Of a DNA stretch of 64,000 bases, positions 1 to 9,735 are shown in pieces. Under the pieces are notes generated by a model. It ran no database searches. It was not told the origin of the DNA and saw only the letters and a list, made by a program, of their open reading frames with translations. The DNA is from Trifolium pratense (Eukaryota > Streptophyta > Magnoliopsida > Fabales > Fabaceae), in contig NC_060065.1 in NCBI RefSeq assembly GCF_020283565.1, positions 41,280,409 to 41,344,408 of the forward strand, read 5' to 3'. Positions within the stretch are counted from its first letter, which is position 1. Each line of letters opens with the position of its first letter. Both the position numbers and the translations under genes were made by a program.

Positions 1-1465
1 GAAAAGTTTTGTAAGGGTTGGATGCCTCAATGACCTTTGAGAAAAATTCTTTATGAATTCTTTATTCATAATGGAAAAATAGAATGGTGGCTTTAGAATT
101 GATTTTACATTATGAACTTAATGACCCTTGTCCCAAATGTTACATACGTTGGAAATGTTGGATGAACTTAATGATCCTAGTCCCTGAATATGAAAGCTAG
201 TTGTTGCCTTAATTGATACTCAAGCAATTCTCTCGATCTGTGTCCGCTTTTCTGTTAAAAAAAATTATGAATTTTTATTCATAGTGATGCATGAATGGAT
301 ATATATTCTTAATGACCCTAGTCCCTGAATATGAAAGCTAGTTGTTGCCTTAATTGCTACTCAAGCAATTGTCTCGATTGGTGTCCGCTTTTCTATTAAA
401 AAGAATTATGGATTTTTATTCATAGTGATGCATGAATGGATATATATTCTTAATGACCCTAGTCCCTGAAAATGAAAGCTAGTTGTTGCCTTAATTGCTA
501 CTCATGCAATTGTCTCTATAGGTGTCCGTTTTTCTATTAAAAAATATTCTGAATTTTAATTCACAGTGATGCATGAATGGAGACATATTCTTAATGACCC
601 TAGTCCCTTAATGTGAATGCTAGTTGTTGCCTTAATTGCTATTCAAGGAATTGTCTCTATAGGTTTCCGCTTTTCTATTAAAAAATATTCTGAATTTTTA
701 TCCATAATAATGCATGAATGGGTACAGATTCTGCTTTCATCACCCTTAGTCCCTAAATTCAATTATGCAACTGCAATTAATGGAAAAGTTTTGTAAGGGT
801 TGGATGCCTCAACGATCTTTGAGAAATATGTATTATGAATTCTTTATTCATAATGGAAAAATAGGATGGTGGCTTTAGAATTGATTTTGCATTTTGAACT
901 TAATGACCCTTGTCCCGAATGTTACATACGTTGGAAATGTTGGATGAACTTAATGACCCTAGTCCCTGAATATGAAAGCTAGTTGTTGCCTTAATTGTTA
1001 CTCAAACAATTGTCTTGATCGGTGTCCGCTTTTCTATTAAAAAAAATTATGAATTTTTATTCATAGTGATGCATGAATGCATATATATTCTTAATGGCCC
1101 TAGTCCCTGTATATGAAAGCTAGTTGTTGCCTTAATTGCTACTCAAGCAATTGTCTCGATTGGTGTCCACTTTTCTATTAAAAAAAATTATGAATTTTTA
1201 TTCATAGTGATGCATGAATGGAGACATATTCTTAATGACCCTAGTCCCTGAATGTGAAAGCTAGTTGTTGCCTTAATTGCTACTCAATCAATTGTCTCTA
1301 TTGGTGTTCGATTTTCTGTTAAAAAATATTCTGAATTTTTATCCATAATAATGCATGAATGGGTACAGATTCTGCTATGATGACCCTTGTCCCAAATGTT
1401 ACATACGTTGAAAATGTTGGATGAACTTAATGACCCTAGTCCCTGAATATGAAAGCTAGTTTGGG
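1..1465. repeat. Tandem repeat, ~141-bp unit in a ~781-bp higher-order unit
   Basis: The phrase beginning AATGACCCTAGTCCCTGAAT recurs with small changes near 171, 311, 452, 593, 951, 1092, 1231 and 1427, so the basic unit is about 141 bp. A second phrase, GTTTTGTAAGGGTTGGATGC, occurs near 6 and again near 787, giving a higher-order unit of about 781 bp. The window opens inside the array, so its left limit is unknown. The array ends at about 1465, some 87 bp before the first exon of the sorbitol dehydrogenase pseudogene. No coding potential is seen. Confidence 0.9.
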
Positions 1466-1769
1466 CAAAAACCTCACTTCTCTAATATCAAGCTTCAAAA
1501 TTAGAGGTTGGAGAAGAGTTTGAGTGATTAAGAAAATTGGGTAAAGGTTGAATGACAGTTGATGATGATCATGTTGATCAACAGAACATGGCTGCTTGGC
1601 TTGTTGGTTTAAACACTCAAGATTTAACCTTTCAATCTTCCTCTCTTGTTATTCTTCTTAATTTTCCGGTATCAATTTCATTCTATTGCTATTATTATTG
1701 TTGTTATTATTGTTATGATTATATTATTGTATTGATTAAAACATCTGATTCAACATTCTAACTTGTAAT

Positions 1770-2040
1770 GTGGTCGTGGTTTGGATTAAGTTCATTGTTA
1801 CAAATTTGGGATTTGTCTTTTCTGTAGTTGAAAAATGAATGAAGTTTACACAGTCAAGTGATTCTGAACTTTGAATTGATTAATAAATTGGACTCGAAAT
1901 TTGGGAATGGTTCGGATGAAGTTCGTTGTTAAAAATTTGGGATTTGGATTCTCTTTAGTTGATAAAAAATGATGATGTTTACACAGTCAAGCAATTTATA
2001 ACTTGGGAATTTGGATCAATTAATATATCAGATTCAAAGA
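1770..2040. repeat. Two-copy tandem duplication in intron 1 of the SDH pseudogene
   Basis: Two adjacent units of roughly 135-145 bp share AATTTGGGATTTG, GTTTACACAGTCAAG and related blocks in the same order. They are diverged by point changes and small indels. The duplication is non-coding. Confidence 0.7.
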
Positions 2041-2047
2041 GAAAAGA

Positions 2048-2187
2048 GGATACGCACTGTCATCCAATAGCAACCATGTATTCTGCCAAATCACCTCACT
2101 ACATCCCACTTTAATGGTATGACGTGGAGAAATGGTTGATTCCTATTGGATGTCAGTGTAAAATTAATTTACACTGACAGAGCATAT
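2048..2187. mobile_element. Small MITE-like inverted-repeat element
   Basis: The left end carries GGATACGCACTGTCATCC and the right end carries the approximate inverse, ACTGACAGAGCATATCC. An internal pair, CCAATAG/CTATTGG, is also inverted. It has no coding content and lies in intron 1 of the SDH pseudogene. The superfamily is not determined. Confidence 0.5.
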
Positions 2188-4499
2188 CCATTAAACTCAA
2201 ATTAAAACTTGAACTGTGGGAAATTTTGTCGACGGCAGATTACCGAAGGCCAAAAATCTGCCAAACACACCAACGTCGCCTATAGTGGTTGACCAAAAAT
2301 CTGTCACGCTACGGTGGTGCCATTGCCCATATTTAACAACACTGACACTGAGTACGGTTTGGATTGATTGTGCCAAAATTGTCATTAATCGACCGCAGAG
2401 AATCCAAATGTAATATTTATGTTAAATCATTAGCTTACTTCGTTTTGTATGTTTGAAGGACCCCATGATGTCAGAATTAGAATGAAAGCGGTTGGAATCT
2501 GTGGGAGTGATGTTCACTACCTCAAGGTAGATATTGTTACTGTTACATCCGATTTCAATATTTAAAAATAAATAAAATATACATTTAGATTTGGTGAGTT
2601 TGATGATCTTAATCTGGAAGTGATTTCCTACATAATCTGTATTCTGTAATTTTCATTCAAGATGTTATTTCCTGCACTTATCTATGTAGTATTTTATTAC
2701 TTTCAGACAATGAGATGTGCCGATTTTATAGTTAAAGAACCGATGGTTATTGGTATGAGTGTGCTGGGATCATAGAAGAAGTTGGTAGTCAGGTACAGAG
2801 TTTGGTGCCTGGTGTCCGTGTGGCGATCGAGCCTGGGATCAGCTGTTGGCGTTGTGACCATTGCAAACTTTGTCGATATAATCTTTGCCCTGAGATGAAG
2901 TTTTTTGCTACTCCACCAGTTCATGGTTCCTTGGCTAATCAGGTTTGTTGAAGAAATTCACAACTTCTCAAAGTATTTCCTTTGCATGGTTGAGTTTTTG
3001 GTTCCGGTTATGTTTCAAACCTTTGTATTGCAGAAAAATGTGACCGATGTCGGTGCAATTGCGGTTGTGATATTGTTGCGGACACTGCAAAAACCTTTAT
3101 ATTGCAATCGCAATTGCGGTTTCTGACCACAATTTAAAACCATTGATCTTTGTCCAAATGGAAGTTTACTTTTCATTCCTAAATATAAGAAATGTCAAGG
3201 AACGATGACAGTATGAAGTTAAAATTCGCATTCGCATACAAGTAAAGTATCATCAGTAACCAAAAACAGCATTATCTTTATCTGAGAATACTAATGAATT
3301 TCACAAATATTGTTAAAAATAGCAAATTCAACCCTCGAGAAAGAAGATAATAAACACACATGAACACAACAATTGATAACAAAGTTCATCAACTATGCTT
3401 ATGTCTCCAACAACAGAATGACTGTTGTAATTTTATATTACGCTTGTTGCACGTTTAGCTCCACTTGCTCTGTTACACCACACTCGAGCGTCTCTAGCAA
3501 ATATGGACCATACTCAATAAATATCTAATAGATGAAAATTATAATATTGAATTTCATTCCATCGGTTCTTGTTAGATTTGTTTTCTTTATTCTTTTACAT
3601 AATGTGTTTTTTCTTCATATTGACTCACATCAACCAATAGTAGCATTGTTCATCTTAGCGCTGATTCTACGATTGTTCTATATATAAATGTATAGTCAGT
3701 GGAAGTGTATATTATGAAATAAAGCTATACTCTATAATTGATTCTACAATTGTTCTTATATAATGTCCTCAGGTTAATTGATAGTTTTATGCAATCCAGA
3801 TTTTCTGCCGTGAACCTTAATTCAGCTTATAGATACCCTTTTCGGAGCCCTTTATGTACCACGTTGAGTTGTCTTTTCTACTCAAATGTGTCAGTCATAA
3901 CACTTATCCACATTGCTCCACGTGGTAGAGTCTTCAGCTATCTTTTATATACCAACTGGTTTTCTCGCATGTGTTGAACACCGGTCTCATATCCAAGTAC
4001 TTGTATATATGCATGTCACATACTCACACTGTCTAACAATATTTGTCTGCGGTTAAATCAAATAAAACCATGTTTGAGTTACACCTTTCTCTTTTCAGAT
4101 AGTACATCCAGCGGACCTATGTTTTAAATTCCTGAGAATGTGAGCTTGGAGGAAGGGGCAATGTGTGAACCATTAAGTGTCGGCGTTCATGCATGTAGGC
4201 GAGCTAATATCGGGCCAGAAACAAATGTTCAGGACCTATCGGACTTGTTACAATGCTTTCGGCTCGTGCTTTTGGAGCACCTGGGATTGTCGTTGTGGAT
4301 ATGGATGACCATCGATTATCTGTTGCAAAAAGTCTCGGTGCTGATGATATTGTTACAGTTTCAACAAACATTCAGGTATTTTCAATCAGAAGATTCTTAA
4401 TATCACTTGAAACTGAGGTTGGTTTATTTCATATATTGAAAGAGGAATATACAAATGAGTCACCCAAATTGGAAATAAGTATCAAGTCATAAAACCATA

Positions 4500-5699
4500 A
4501 TATCCTAGTCATAAATATAGAATATCTCAACGAGCAATGCTAAGGACACACTCACAAACACACTCTTTTAACACACACCTATCACATAAAGCCACGTCAC
4601 CCTCAACTTTTATGTTTTTACTTGTTTACCGGTTCTGTAATTTTTTAAATTTTTTATTTAGAATTCAACTGTAACGTCATCTTCTCTAAAAATCCCATTG
4701 TTGCAGATCTGCCATGAGCTCCAAAATGAGATAATTTTTTTTTTGTTGACAAAAACAAACTTAATGCATTTCATTCATAATAGAAGATCCAATACAAGAT
4801 GGACAGAGATAATTTTTTTATATATAGTTACATTTCACATAATTGCTAAGATTAACTATAAAATATTATATAATCCTTAAAAAAAAAAACTATAAAATAT
4901 TATATTTTTCATTCATTGTTGGTTTAATTAATCTTTAGTTCCTGAATTATTTGAGATTTTTAAATAAGTCCCCAAATTAAAATTCTTTGTAATTTGGTCT
5001 TTAAACTACTAGTATTTCTTATTATTATGATTTTTTTAATATAGTTAATTTTTTAATTTGTTTATTGTAATAAAATGAAAATATAAGATTTAGTAATAAA
5101 AATTTGGTCATACAAAAATTTTATCATGCAGTTTTATTCCCTGTCATTTTTCAAAATTTTAAAAACTATTTAATTATCTCTAAACTTTGAAAGTTTTGAA
5201 TAATTTTTTTTCAGACATTTTTAAAATACTATAAAAAGTTTATTTACAAAACTTTAGAATTTTTTAAAATGTGAAGAATTATATATGATTTTTTTAAAAA
5301 TGTTAAAAGATAAAGATAAAAAGCTACAAAACTCTTGATTGAAAAATTAAATTTTGAGTTTTTTTTCCCTTTTTTGAGGAACTTTTTACAATGTTTTAAA
5401 CATGACTGCAAAACAATCATTCAAAAATACACATTGCTCAAAAAAACAGTAGTGGCTTAAACTTGTCACCTTTGTTTTGGTAGTAGATAGACAAAATGAC
5501 AAGCCATTGACAACTCACACTAATATCGTTTGGCCTAACTTTATTTTAGCTTTTTTCCCCATTAAGTCGGAAGTTGAGCCAAATTATTTTACATGAAGCT
5601 CTTATTAAAAAAAAGTGGCTTAATATTAATGAAGAAAAATAGGAAAAGAAGAAGCCACAAAATTGAACAATATGAAGAAAAATAGGAAAAGAAGCAGCT
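4500..5699. other. AT-rich intergenic DNA, no gene seen
   Basis: The stretch is very AT-rich with long A and T runs. A block near 4536-4588 (GCTAAGGACACACTC followed by AACACACTC) resembles one end of the hairpin MITE at 56733-56909, but no partner end was found. No ORF here resembles a known protein. Confidence 0.6.
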
Positions 5700-5845
5700 T
5701 TTAACCTTAAAAAAAGTTGGGTCAAATGCACCCAAAGTGAGGGGATCGGGGTTAGAACTCCGGTCATGACGGCTATCACTAGCAATTTCAACATTTCTGT
5801 CAGTTGAGCTGCAATTTGTGAGTCAGTTGAGCTGCAATTTGTGAA
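5700..5845 (-). mobile_element. Possible tRNA-derived SINE fragment
   Basis: Read on the minus strand, the segment has a loose A-box-like block (CAGCTCAACTGACAG), a B-box-like GGAGTTCTAACCCC, and ends in a T-rich/A-rich tail near 5705. A 23-bp phrase (GTCAGTTGAGCTGCAATTTG and following bases) is duplicated in tandem at about 5798-5843. No target duplication was identified. Confidence 0.4.
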
Positions 5846-6482
5846 TAACTTGCCACATTTAGTGGGGAGACCCCCTCTCTCACACCCTCTTAACTGATTC
5901 GCTATCTCCTAGGTTATACTCTGCTAGATGACTACATATCCACTTACCCTTTAATTACAGAGATTTACTTTTGCCACTCTATTAATTCTGGGCGCGTCCT
6001 ACTAAATTACCATAGTACCTCTGTCCGCGCCTTAGGTCACGAAATATTATCCGGGGCTTAGGTAGCGGTTGTGTATTTTATTTATCAGCTGAGGGCGCAC
6101 ACCCTACCATACCACCCTATTACGTTTTGCCGTCCGCAACTTAGGTAGCGGACGTACATTTGACAGCAAAATGAACAAAATGACATAACTATAAATGTAA
6201 CAAAGACATCGGTAGAATAGTGATCAATTTTCATTACAAAACAAAACATAATATTATTACATTGTGATTCCTTACATACTTATCAGTTGAAAGAAATACA
6301 AAACGAAAAAACTAATTAACATAATGATCTCAATCGCCGCCATGAAAGAACATGCATGCGTAAGATCATTATGATTAACCGGCGACGGACATTGAGGCCG
6401 TAAACGCCTAAAAACAACAAAACTACAATAACAAAACACAAAACTTAAACAAAATTTGAGAGAAGAAATGAAAACAAAGGTT

Positions 6483-6492
6483 TGTATTTATA
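6483..6492 (-). promoter_or_regulatory. TATA box, minus-strand arm of a divergent promoter
   Basis: The plus strand reads GTATTTATAG, which is CTATAAATAC on the minus strand. It faces away from the TATA box at 6708. The leader that would be transcribed leftwards (6320-6480) has no long ORF. Confidence 0.5.
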
Positions 6493-6707
6493 GAATTCTT
6501 GCTTGAATCCTATTGGATGAAATTGGAAACGGCTTCATTGACTGCCAATCAAAACTCCCACCGTCCATTGACCATTGACGGTAACCAAAGACCACAAAAA
6601 TTCTGACCACCGACCAACCGCGGGAATAATTTCGTAGGGTGGCCGTGACATAAGTCGCGGATATACGGTGGTCAGAATTTGTGTGGACTTAAACGCACCA
6701 GAACGTG

Positions 6708-6715
6708 TATAAATA
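6708..6715 (+). promoter_or_regulatory. TATA box upstream of the 6767-7234 ORF
   Basis: TATAAATA followed by GGGG lies about 55 bp before the ORF, the usual spacing for a plant core promoter plus short leader. An inverted pair, ATTCTGACCACCG (near 6600) and CGGTGGTCAGAAT (near 6666), sits between the two outward TATA boxes. Confidence 0.55.
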
Positions 6716-6766
6716 GGGGTGAGTGAGTGTTTTATTCACTCATTCATTCACATCACATAAAAAAAA

Positions 6767-7234
6767 TTGAATGCTTTAGATTTTCAACCAAACACTAGCT
6801 TAGCTGCAATCTACTACAACAACGGGACGCCGAATCTGGTGAGGATCCATGATGATATTACACTGTTTGATCTGAAGCGCCGACTGAACAGCATTCTCCA
6901 CTTTCGCGAACAGAGAAAGGTAACTGAGATCATGTATCGTCGTCCGTCGGTATGCACAGACGGAACTGTGTTGTTCACAAAAATGGAGCTTCTGACCGAC
7001 GACGATGTGAGAACAATGTTCTCCATTTTCACTTGGTACATGACGAAGGGACCGATCGAGCTAGACGCAACTTTGGTCAGATCCGTCGAAGCTATACTGT
7101 CAAACATGATTCCTAAGAGGCGTCGGAGAACCTTCGACGAAATCGCTGCTCTCATGGTTAAGCCCAGAACGGATGAAGAGGCTAAAGTTGAACCAGTTAA
7201 TTTATTTGATGTTTATTTTAGTTTATGTTTTTAA
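6767..7234 (+). pseudogene. Transposon-associated protein, N-terminal fragment without ATG
   Basis: The open frame of about 155 codons reads LVRIHDDITLFDLKRRLN, then MYRRPSVCTDG and DDDVRTMFSIF. I associate this pattern from memory with a multicopy legume family of transposon N-terminal domains (MULE/PB1-like) and not with a host gene; this is family recall, not a search result. The first in-frame codon at 6767 is TTG. The only nearby ATG (6771) is in another frame and stops after two codons, so the ancestral start seems lost to a small change. The next in-frame Met is around residue 56. No transposase catalytic region follows, so this is best read as a truncated, non-functional copy. Confidence 0.55.
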
Positions 7235-7289
7235 TTTACGATATTCGCACTCAATGTAATTTTTCGTTGTTTTTATCGAACTTCTCCAT

Positions 7290-7690
7290 TATTTGGCCTG
7301 TACCTCTGTTTCGACTAATCTTACCGTAGCTAAATATTGGGACACAAAAGTTCTTCGTCGAATAGCATACCGCAACCAACCATTGTTACTAAACAACATC
7401 GGTAGCTACAGTAAGACTAGTCGACGGAGGACTATGCGGCCACTTAGGCACAAAATGATAAAACTAAACAATACAAACACTAAAAAATAAAATTAACAGA
7501 AGAAGAAGAGTGGGAGAAGAGTGTGTGAGTTTTCCTTACCTTTATAGGCCCTCTGGCCGCACCTGTGGCCAATTAAAATTGGCCACATGGTAGGCCTTTG
7601 GCTGTGTGGGGGGAATTGACCACCGACGGTTCCGCCACTTAGGTAGCGGACGTGAAACGTAGGGTGTCCCGCAACCTAAGTAGAAGACGA
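7290..7690 (-). repeat. Promoter-like module, copy 1
   Basis: Blocks in order: TTTCGACTAATCTTACCGTA, CGACGGAGGAC, GTGGGAGA, a minus-strand TATA (plus CCTTTATAGG), GGCCAATTAAAATTGGCCAC, GACCACCGAC, and CACTTAGGTAGCGGA. The same order recurs at 8470-8795, so the two are diverged copies of one module. A small ORF at 7293-7490 has no recognisable product. Confidence 0.6.
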
Positions 7691-7756
7691 CATTTGCCAG
7701 ATAGTAGAAGAAACGCAATCAGTAATATTGAACAAAGTTGCAAGGTAAATATATAT

Positions 7757-8256
7757 AGGCGCCGTTTGGATTAGCTTATTTTTGAGCTTATGCAATTTTT
7801 ATGTATTATTATAAGTTTGTCAAGGTAGTTTATGATAAAATAGCTTATAAAAATACAATTTCCACTAGTGTGAATTTATAAAATAGCATAAAACCTAATT
7901 TATACTCCCTCCGTCCCAAATTATAAGGGAAAAAAACCCATTTTTTTGGTCCCAAATTATAAGAGAAAAAATCATCTTCAAGAATGTTTTTTCCTTATTT
8001 TCATAAAATTAAATGCAAATTGCATTTAATTTCTTCTCTCTCTCATTTTCTCAATAAACAACAACCAATAAAAATTGTTTTTACATCTTCCTATGCAACT
8101 TATTCCAAGGAAAACCCACAAAAAGATACTTCAAATTCTCATGTTTTACTTTTTCTTAATAAGTGTGATTTTTTTATTTTCCCTTATAATTTGGGACGGA
8201 GGGAGTATTGCATAAGCTGTTTGCATAAGCTCAAAAATAAGCTAATCCAAACGGGG
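7757..8256. mobile_element. hAT-type MITE interrupted by a Stowaway MITE
   Basis: The termini are inverted: CCGTTTGGATTAGCTTATTT at the left (from about 7762) and the complementary AAATAAGCTAATCCAAACGG at the right (ending near 8254). The TIR is about 35 bp. The same family occurs at 45527-45720. The interior is split by the Stowaway element at 7905-8205. An ORF spanning 7984-8337 crosses the nested element and is accidental. Confidence 0.75.
7905..8205. mobile_element. Stowaway (Tc1/mariner) MITE
   Basis: It starts CTCCCTCCGTCCCAAATTAT and ends with the inverse, ATAATTTGGGACGGAGGGAG. TA dinucleotides flank it at 7903-7904 and 8206-8207, the expected target duplication for this superfamily. 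Length is 301 bp. It sits inside the hAT-type MITE at 7757-8256 and so inserted later. Confidence 0.92.
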
Positions 8257-8469
8257 ACATATTTCATTAACACAATAGACACAAAAATTACATCAATTTC
8301 AATATTTCGTCCAAATCATCTTGCTCTTATTGAATAAACTACCTAGCCTCCTCTTGTGAGATTTTGTCCCCGTAATATTAAATCATGGTAACTCATCGTC
8401 TTGCTCCTCCTACCAGCCACCGGTTCAGCAGTATAGGACAATCTCATTTGTGTATGGGAGAGTCCCATT

Positions 8470-8795
8470 TGTGTTACCCCGAGTGTGAATGTAGTAGAAT
8501 TCATTTCGACTAATCTTACCGTACCCAATTTGAACATAACAAGTCCTTCGTCGGCTAACCGACGAAGGACCGTGCAGCAATTTACACATCAAATGAGAAA
8601 ATTTAAACAAACTAAGCAAAAAACAAATGCAGGAAAACCTAAGTGGGAGAGGTGTGTCCCTTCAATTTTCTGAAGGTGACTATTTATAGGCATTTTGGCA
8701 GCCACCAAGAGCCAATTAAAATTGGCCACTTGGCATTCCTCTGATTGATGCAAGAGCTTTTGACCACCGACTGTTCCGCGACCTAGGTAACAGAC
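8470..8795 (-). repeat. Promoter-like module, copy 2
   Basis: This is a diverged copy of the 7290-7690 module with the same block order: TTTCGACTAATCTTACCGTA at 8503, CGACGAAGGACCGTGC, GTGGGAGAG, ATTTATAGGC (minus-strand TATA), GCCAATTAAAATTGGCCACT, GACCACCGACTGTTCCGC. A perfect local inverted repeat (GTCCTTCGTCGG ... CCGACGAAGGAC) near 8542-8570 could form a hairpin in a leader RNA. Confidence 0.6.
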
Positions 8796-8930
8796 GGTAA
8801 GGGTGAAATTTCTCAAAAATTACTCATTTTTCAATGTCCGCTACTTAAGTCGCGGAAGGGTAAAAATGGAAATGCGTACGACGCTCGAGTAACCGGTAGG
8901 TTGAGAAAAGTAAATCTATCCGAGATATTC

Positions 8931-9652
8931 TCGTTGCTAAGTGACGCGATATGGACTCTTGAAGAAGAGTTTATCTCGGATATTTGGGTTATAAATAAAT
9001 GCACTCAAGTTTATGGCGAAGATCCCGAGCCCCTTCTACCCCTTTCTTTTGGTAGCTACCGATTACTTCACCGGCCTTCCAAGAATAACTATGGACAAAG
9101 CCCAAAATGATCATGGAGGTGCAATAACTAAATTGAATTTGTATGGTTTTTTTAATCTAAAATTTCGAGATTTATCTTAGATTCTGATGGTAAAGATCAT
9201 TTCTCCCTTAATCATTCTGAATATATTAGAACAAGATGAACACTCGGTACCCTGAGTTTTGCTCCATTAATCATTGATTTTCAAAAGGTATATGTTCTTA
9301 CCACAAATTAATAATTTTCTATTCTCATTGAGAGTTTAATGTAGAAATATGGTAAAAGCATAGTTTTAAAAACCGGACCAAACCAGCCGGGAACATATCT
9401 ACCTAAACACTTCCTTATAAAATATCTACCTAAACTCTACATCAAAATATAAATTACAGTAAAAGTGATATCCACCTAATCACTTCCTTATAAAATATCT
9501 ACCTAAACACTTCCTTATAAGTGTTCACCAATACAAGGGAATATGTTGATTTCTTTTATTCTTTTATGATTTTTAAACAAAAATGGTTGAAAAAAAGAAT
9601 CTTTTAATTAAATTTTACACTATCTTGGTAGACAATGGACTTTGTAAGAGCT
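8931..9652. other. Annexin upstream region
   Basis: No gene is seen. A short phrase, ATCTACCTAAACACTTCCTT, appears at 9397 and 9497 with partial copies near 9422 and 9481, forming a small direct-repeat cluster 150-340 bp upstream of the annexin start codon. The 69-codon ORF at 8901-9110 has no recognisable features. Confidence 0.5.
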
Positions 9653-9663
9653 TATTATAAATA
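9653..9663 (+). promoter_or_regulatory. TATA box of the annexin gene
   Basis: TATTATAAATA lies about 75 bp upstream of the ATG at 9736 in otherwise mixed sequence. It is the best core-promoter match in this interval. Confidence 0.55.
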
Positions 9664-9735
9664 CATACTTTGGAGCATTGACCCAAAAACATCCAAATTA
9701 CCTCATAACAAAATCATAGAATCAACATTATAATC

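Larger units (their letters stand above)
1552..4375 (+). pseudogene. SDH: NAD-dependent sorbitol (L-iditol) dehydrogenase pseudogene, 3' truncated
   Basis: Four exon remnants match plant sorbitol dehydrogenase, a zinc-dependent medium-chain dehydrogenase that oxidises sorbitol to fructose. Exon 1 (from 1552) encodes NMAAWLVGLNT. Exon 2 (2459-2526) encodes the [12 protein letters not shown] zinc-site region. Exon 3 (2707-2942) encodes the structural-zinc cysteines (CWRCDHCKLCRYNLCP). Exon 4 (4099-4375) encodes [20 protein letters not shown] and the nucleotide-binding segment. It is broken in several places: a ~2-nt deletion with a following stop in exon 1; a 1-nt loss near 2754 that destroys the GHECAG motif; a 1-nt loss near 4131; and a deletion of about a dozen bases near 4230 that removes the start of the GxGxxG fold. 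Exons after 4375 are absent. The intron at 2943-4098 is over 1.1 kb. Family membership is clear; the indel sizes are inferred from recalled family sequence. Confidence 0.88.
5955..8930. mobile_element. Candidate Mutator-like DNA transposon with nested MITEs
   Basis: The left end (about 5955-6050) and right end (about 8835-8930) are imperfect inverted copies of each other. Each has AGATTTACTTTT outermost and a TCCGCG.CTTAGGT/ACTTAAGTCGCGGA block inside. The interior holds a divergent promoter (two outward-facing TATA boxes at 6483-6492 and 6708-6715), an ORF at 6767-7234, and two related TATA-containing modules at 7290-7690 and 8470-8795. Palindromic ACCTAGGT/ACTTAGGTAGCGGA motifs recur at 6030-6060, 6138-6150, 7630-7650 and 8770-8785. 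A clear 9-bp target duplication was not found, so element limits and superfamily are tentative. Confidence 0.5.

Noticed and set aside
1..1465. CRISPR-like array
   Set aside because: The repeats are about 141 bp with no short unique spacers, and the context is a plant nuclear genome.
6814..7155. Minus-strand 113-codon ORF
   Set aside because: It is an antisense shadow of the transposon ORF, which alone shows family-like motifs.
7984..8337. 117-codon ORF as a gene
   Set aside because: It runs through a Stowaway MITE and the end of a hAT MITE and has no protein-like composition.
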